A stretch of DNA of 6,840 nt from Candidatus Odyssella thessalonicensis (GTDB lineage Bacteria; Pseudomonadota; Alphaproteobacteria; Bin65): the NCBI GenBank assembly GCA_005240015.1, contig SBBV01000601.1, positions 1 through 6,840 on the forward strand. The letters run 5' to 3'. Shown one piece after another: positions 1 through 6,840 of this stretch. Numbering within the stretch: position 1 is the first letter of the stretch; every line of letters begins with the position of its first letter. Under the pieces are notes generated by a model. The model made no database searches. It saw only the letters and a list, made by a program, of their open reading frames with translations, and was not told the origin of the DNA. Position numbers and translations under genes: made by a program.

Positions 1-444
1 GGGCGGCAGGATCGAGGCCGGGTCGCCGACGGCGACCCAGCCGATCGGAACGGTGGCGCCGGCCGGAAGCCGCGTGCGCAGATGCACGACACCGTTGACG
101 CGCACCTCGGCGCGCGTGCCAATCACCGCGTAATTGAACACCGTCGCACCGGTGGCGAGAAACACGGAGTCCTCCACCGTGCAGCCGGTAAGATACGCGC
201 GCGGGCCGATCAGGACGTGATCACCGATGCGAAGCGGCGCGCGCCGATTCGCCTTCAGCACCGCGTTCTCCATGATCACGCAATCGCGGCCGATGACGAT
301 GCCGCCGTCCTCGGCGCTGAGCACGGCGCCGAAGCCGATCGCGGCGCCCGGGCCGACCACGACGTCGCCGCAGAGCACGGCCGTCGGCGCTACGTAAGCG
401 GTGGGATCGACGCGCGGCGCGCGTCCGCGATGCTCGTAGCGCAT
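1..444 (-). CDS. Gamma-carbonic-anhydrase-like hexapeptide-repeat protein (3' end outside window)
   Basis: The 148 codons visible run from ATG at 444-442 to the left edge with no stop, so the C-terminus is missing. The protein opens MRYEHRGRAPRVDPTAYVAP and shows repeated hexapeptide turns typical of a left-handed beta-helix (VVGPGAAIGFGAVL at 29-42, IVIGRDCVIMENAVL at 49-63, LRIGDHVLIG at 71-80, then TGCTVEDSVFLATGATVF at 86-103). It ends in the family-like IPIGWVAVGDPA-type segment (about 132-143). Such proteins usually form trimers, with zinc held between subunits by three histidines in true gamma-carbonic anhydrases. By motif alignment those positions here are Lys64, Pro81 and Thr86, so carbonic anhydrase activity is doubtful. 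The start is well supported: AGGAGG lies six bases upstream. It follows gltB by 10 bases and is probably co-transcribed. Family assignment is firm; the function is unknown, and an acyltransferase-like or structural role is possible. Confidence 0.85.
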   Translation of the reverse strand, partial: MRYEHRGRAPRVDPTAYVAPTAVLCGDVVVGPGAAIGFGAVLSAEDGGIVIGRDCVIMENAVLKANRRAPLRIGDHVLIGPRAYLTGCTVEDSVFLATGATVFNYAVIGTRAEVRVNGVVHLRTRLPAGATVPIGWVAVGDPASILPP

Positions 445-450
445 GGTGGG

Positions 451-454
451 CCTC

Positions 455-456
<2 letters not shown>
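451..456 (-). promoter_or_regulatory. Shine-Dalgarno of the hexapeptide gene, overlapping the gltB stop codon
   Basis: On the minus strand the sequence reads CTAGGAGGCCCACCATG. The AGGAGG is a perfect ribosome-binding core with a six-base spacer to the ATG at 444. Its first two bases (AG) are also the last two bases of the gltB TAG stop (457-455). A ribosome terminating on gltB therefore covers this site, which suggests translational coupling; that coupling is an inference. Confidence 0.8.
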
Positions 457-5026
<4,570 letters not shown>

Positions 5027-5029
5027 GCT

Positions 5030-5662
5030 TCAGGCTGCTTCCTTCACCGCGATGCCGGCTGGCGCGGTGATGGCGATGTGGTTCGGCTGCGCGGCGACGC
5101 GCTTCATCCAGGCGTTGATCGCGGAGTAGCCCGAGAGATCGAATCCGCCCTCATGCGCCACGTGCGTGTAGGCGTAGAGCGATACGTCCGCGAGGCCGTA
5201 TTTCTCGGCGACGAAGAAGCTCCGCGTCGCAAGATGCTTCTCCATCACGTCGAGCGCCGCATAGCCGCGCTTGATGCGGTCGGGCAGCTGGCGCTGCTGC
5301 TCCTCGCTCATCTTGGGGAGATGCTTCCAGAAGCGCGCGACCGCTACATAGGGCTCGTGGCTGTATTGCTCGAAGAACATCCACTGGAGGGTCTGCGCGC
5401 GCGCGAGGCGGTCGGCCGGCGCCAGCTTCGTGCCCTCCGCGAGGTACCATATGACGGCGCAGGATTCGGCGAGATAGGTGCCGTCCTCGAGCCGCAAGGT
5501 CGGGATGCGGCCGTTCGGATTCTTGGCGAGGAACGCCGGAGTCCGCGTCTCGCTCTTCATGATGTCGACGGCGACGTATTCGAACGGAATGCCGAGCTGG
5601 GTCAGCACCAGCCGCACCTTGTAGCCGTTGCCCGAGATCGGATCGTCGTAGAGCCTCAGCAT
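5030..5662 (-). CDS. Glutathione S-transferase family protein lying between gltD and gltB
   Basis: This complete 210-residue protein has the usual length of a soluble cytosolic GST. The thioredoxin-fold N-terminal domain (about 1-76) carries SGNGYKVRLVL at 10-20, the cis-proline motif GRIPTL with Pro54, and the glutathione gamma-glutamyl-binding pair Glu66-Ser67 in ESCAVIWYLA. The helical C-terminal domain (about 82-200) includes LQWMFFEQYSHEPY at 92-105 and the N-capping-box region GLADVSLYAYTHVA at 156-169 with Asp159. Members normally conjugate or bind glutathione; the substrate here cannot be told. Ser10 is the likely activating residue. Position 13, where beta-class-like relatives often carry Cys, is Gly. 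The ATG at 5662 is favoured because GGAG sits eight bases upstream; an in-frame GTG at 5671 overlaps the gltD stop but has no good ribosome-binding site. It begins 5 bases after gltD and ends 3 bases before gltB, so it is an operon member. A redox-protective role for the oxygen-sensitive iron-sulfur enzyme is conceivable but only a guess. Confidence 0.92.
   Translation of the reverse strand: MLRLYDDPISGNGYKVRLVLTQLGIPFEYVAVDIMKSETRTPAFLAKNPNGRIPTLRLEDGTYLAESCAVIWYLAEGTKLAPADRLARAQTLQWMFFEQYSHEPYVAVARFWKHLPKMSEEQQRQLPDRIKRGYAALDVMEKHLATRSFFVAEKYGLADVSLYAYTHVAHEGGFDLSGYSAINAWMKRVAAQPNHIAITAPAGIAVKEAA
5039..5044 (-). promoter_or_regulatory. Weak ribosome-binding site for gltB inside the end of the GST gene
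   Basis: The minus strand reads AAGGAAGCAGCCTGAAGCATG before the gltB start. The AAGGAA lies about 12 bases from the ATG, a rather long spacer, and inside the last codons of the GST gene. With only AGC between the TGA and the ATG, gltB translation may depend partly on ribosomes finishing the GST gene and reinitiating. This is inferred from spacing only. Confidence 0.5.
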
Positions 5663-5667
5663 GGCAT

Positions 5668-6840
5668 TCACTCCGCGGCGACGGCGCTGACGCCGGCCAG
5701 CGCCACCTTGGTTTGGATGTAACGGTCGATGCTGGCGGCGGCATCGCGGCCGTCCTTGATCGCCCAGACCACGAGCGAGGCGCCGCGCACGATGTCGCCG
5801 GCGGCGAACACGCCGTCGAGGTTCGACATCAGCGTGCGGCGATCGACCCTGACCGTGCCCCAATCCGTCACCGCCAGCTCGGGCGCCGCGAACAGCGCCG
5901 GCAGCGGTTCGGGATCGAAGCCCAGCGCCTTGATCACGAGATCGGCGGGGAGGCGGAAGGTCGAATCCTCGATCTTCGACGGCGCGCCGCGGCCGGTCGC
6001 GTCGCGCGCGCCCAGGCGCATGCGATGTCCGACGACGGCCGAAACCTTGCCGTGTCCTTCGAACGCCTCGGGCGCGCTCAGCCACACGAACTCGACGCCT
6101 TCCTCCTCGGCGTGCCTCACCTCGCGCATCGAGCCCGGCATGTTCTCGCGGTCCCGGCGGTAGAGGCACTTCACGGATCTGGCGCCCTGGCGCACAGCCG
6201 TGCGCACGCAATCCATCGCGGTGTCGCCGCCGCCGATGACGACGACGTCTTTCCCCGCGGCATTGAGCTTGCCGCTGTCGAACTCCGGCACCTTGTCGCC
6301 GAGGCCCCTGCGATTGCTCGCCGTGAGATACGTCATCGCCTGCACGATGCCGCCCAGCACCGAGCCCGGCGCCTGCATGTCGCGCGCCTCGTAGACGCCG
6401 GTCGCGATCAGCAGCGCGTCGTGGCGGCGGCGCAGTTCGGCCAGCGTCGCGTCGCGGCCGACTTCGAAGTTGAGGTGGAACATGATGCCGCCCTCGGCGA
6501 GCCAGCGCGCGCGGCGCGCGACGATGGGCTTTTCGAGCTTGAAGTTCGGGATGCCGTAGACGAGCAGGCCGCCGACGCGGTCGTAGCGGTCGTAGACGTG
6601 GATCTGATAGCCCTTGCGCCGGAGCTGCTCGGCCGCGGCGAGGCCCGCGGGGCCTGCGCCGATGATGCCGACCGATTGCTCGCGCTCGAGCGGCGGGCGG
6701 ATCGGCTTCACCCAGCCCTTCGCCCAGGCCGTGTCGGTGATGAACTTCTCGATCGAGCCGATGGTGACGGTGCCGTGGCCCGCGCTCTCGATCACGCAAT
6801 GGCCTTCGCAGAGCCGGTCCTGCGGGCAGATGCGGCCGCA
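5668..6840 (-). CDS. gltD: Glutamate synthase (NADPH) small subunit, GOGAT beta chain (5' end outside window)
   Basis: The 390 residues visible are in frame right to the window edge, beginning CGRICPQDRLCEGHC. About 90 N-terminal residues are missing, judged from the usual length of roughly 470-480. GltD takes electrons from NADPH onto FAD and hands them via two 4Fe-4S clusters to GltB. In window numbering, Cys1, Cys5, Cys11 and Cys15 form one cysteine set (spacing 4, 6, 4). The FAD dinucleotide-binding fold GAGPAG is at 61-66, the NADPH-binding fold GGGDTAMD at 203-210, followed by the YRRDRENMP stretch. The second FAD contact AAGD is at 346-349 in the GVFAAGDIVRGASLVVWAI region. The GTG codon at 6795 lies inside the cysteine motif and is not the start. 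Related folds occur in dihydropyrimidine dehydrogenase and other GltD-like reductases, but the adjacent gltB makes true GltD by far the best reading. It ends with TGA five bases before the GST gene. Confidence 0.96.
   Translation of the reverse strand, partial: CGRICPQDRLCEGHCVIESAGHGTVTIGSIEKFITDTAWAKGWVKPIRPPLEREQSVGIIGAGPAGLAAAEQLRRKGYQIHVYDRYDRVGGLLVYGIPNFKLEKPIVARRARWLAEGGIMFHLNFEVGRDATLAELRRRHDALLIATGVYEARDMQAPGSVLGGIVQAMTYLTASNRRGLGDKVPEFDSGKLNAAGKDVVVIGGGDTAMDCVRTAVRQGARSVKCLYRRDRENMPGSMREVRHAEEEGVEFVWLSAPEAFEGHGKVSAVVGHRMRLGARDATGRGAPSKIEDSTFRLPADLVIKALGFDPEPLPALFAAPELAVTDWGTVRVDRRTLMSNLDGVFAAGDIVRGASLVVWAIKDGRDAAASIDRYIQTKVALAGVSAVAAE
5671..5674 (-). promoter_or_regulatory. Shine-Dalgarno deciding the GST start
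   Basis: GGAG on the minus strand lies in the last coding codons of gltD, with an eight-base spacer to the ATG at 5662-5660. It supports that ATG over the upstream in-frame GTG (5671-5669), which overlaps the gltD stop by four bases as GTGA. Confidence 0.6.

Noticed and set aside
445..454. A terminator or promoter between gltB and the hexapeptide gene.
   Set aside because: Only ten bases separate the genes, they are taken up by the ribosome-binding site and its spacer, and there is no hairpin followed by a T-run.
5656..5667. A three-codon ATG-CCA-TGC-TGA minigene just before and overlapping the GST start, out of frame.
   Set aside because: It is too short to be meaningful, arises from the sequence between the gltD stop and the GST start, and lies too close (3 bases) to the GGAG to be well placed for initiation.
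6496..6525. A CG-alternating, palindrome-like stretch (gcgcgcgcggcgcgcg) considered as a hairpin or regulatory site.
   Set aside because: It lies within the gltD coding region and encodes a normal Arg/Ala run; similar GCGC runs occur throughout this G+C-rich sequence.
5030..6799. A possible 589-residue protein joining an upstream region to the GST.
   Set aside because: Upstream of about 5671 this frame is an Arg-rich out-of-frame reading of gltD. Only the part from 5662 onward looks like a real protein, and a ribosome-binding site marks that start.

Overview
The window is a compact, entirely minus-strand operon segment from a high-G+C bacterium (clearly above 60% G+C by eye). Protein style points to an alphaproteobacterium, plausibly a Hyphomicrobiales/Rhizobiales lineage. 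That placement is an inference from the NADPH-type glutamate synthase sequences and codon use; no rRNA or other strong marker is present.

Reading in the direction of transcription (6840 down to 1), four genes follow each other almost without gaps. (1) gltD, the small flavin/iron-sulfur subunit of NADPH-dependent glutamate synthase, has its 5' end beyond the right edge. (2) A complete 210-residue glutathione S-transferase-like gene lies between the two glutamate synthase genes. (3) A complete 1523-residue gltB encodes the large subunit. (4) A left-handed beta-helix (hexapeptide-repeat) protein of the gamma-carbonic-anhydrase-like family runs off the left edge. The gaps between genes are 5, 3 and 10 bases, so there is no room for internal promoters or terminators. 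Any promoter lies to the right of the window and any terminator to the left.

GltB and GltD together make the GOGAT half of the GS-GOGAT ammonium assimilation pathway. GltD oxidises NADPH and passes electrons through FAD and iron-sulfur clusters to the 3Fe-4S/FMN centre of GltB. GltB hydrolyses glutamine and uses the released ammonia to convert 2-oxoglutarate to glutamate. All diagnostic motifs that fall inside the window are intact. The roles of the GST-like and hexapeptide proteins are not known from sequence; their tight packing implies co-expression with GOGAT.

The points most worth a second look are: the GST gene wedged between gltD and gltB; the fact that gst and gltB share one reading frame separated only by TGA-AGC-ATG; and the hexapeptide protein, which resembles gamma-carbonic anhydrases but lacks all three zinc-ligand histidines. 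I saw no mobile element, CRISPR array, tRNA, rRNA or evident new defence-type system. No stretch longer than 10 bases is free of a gene.
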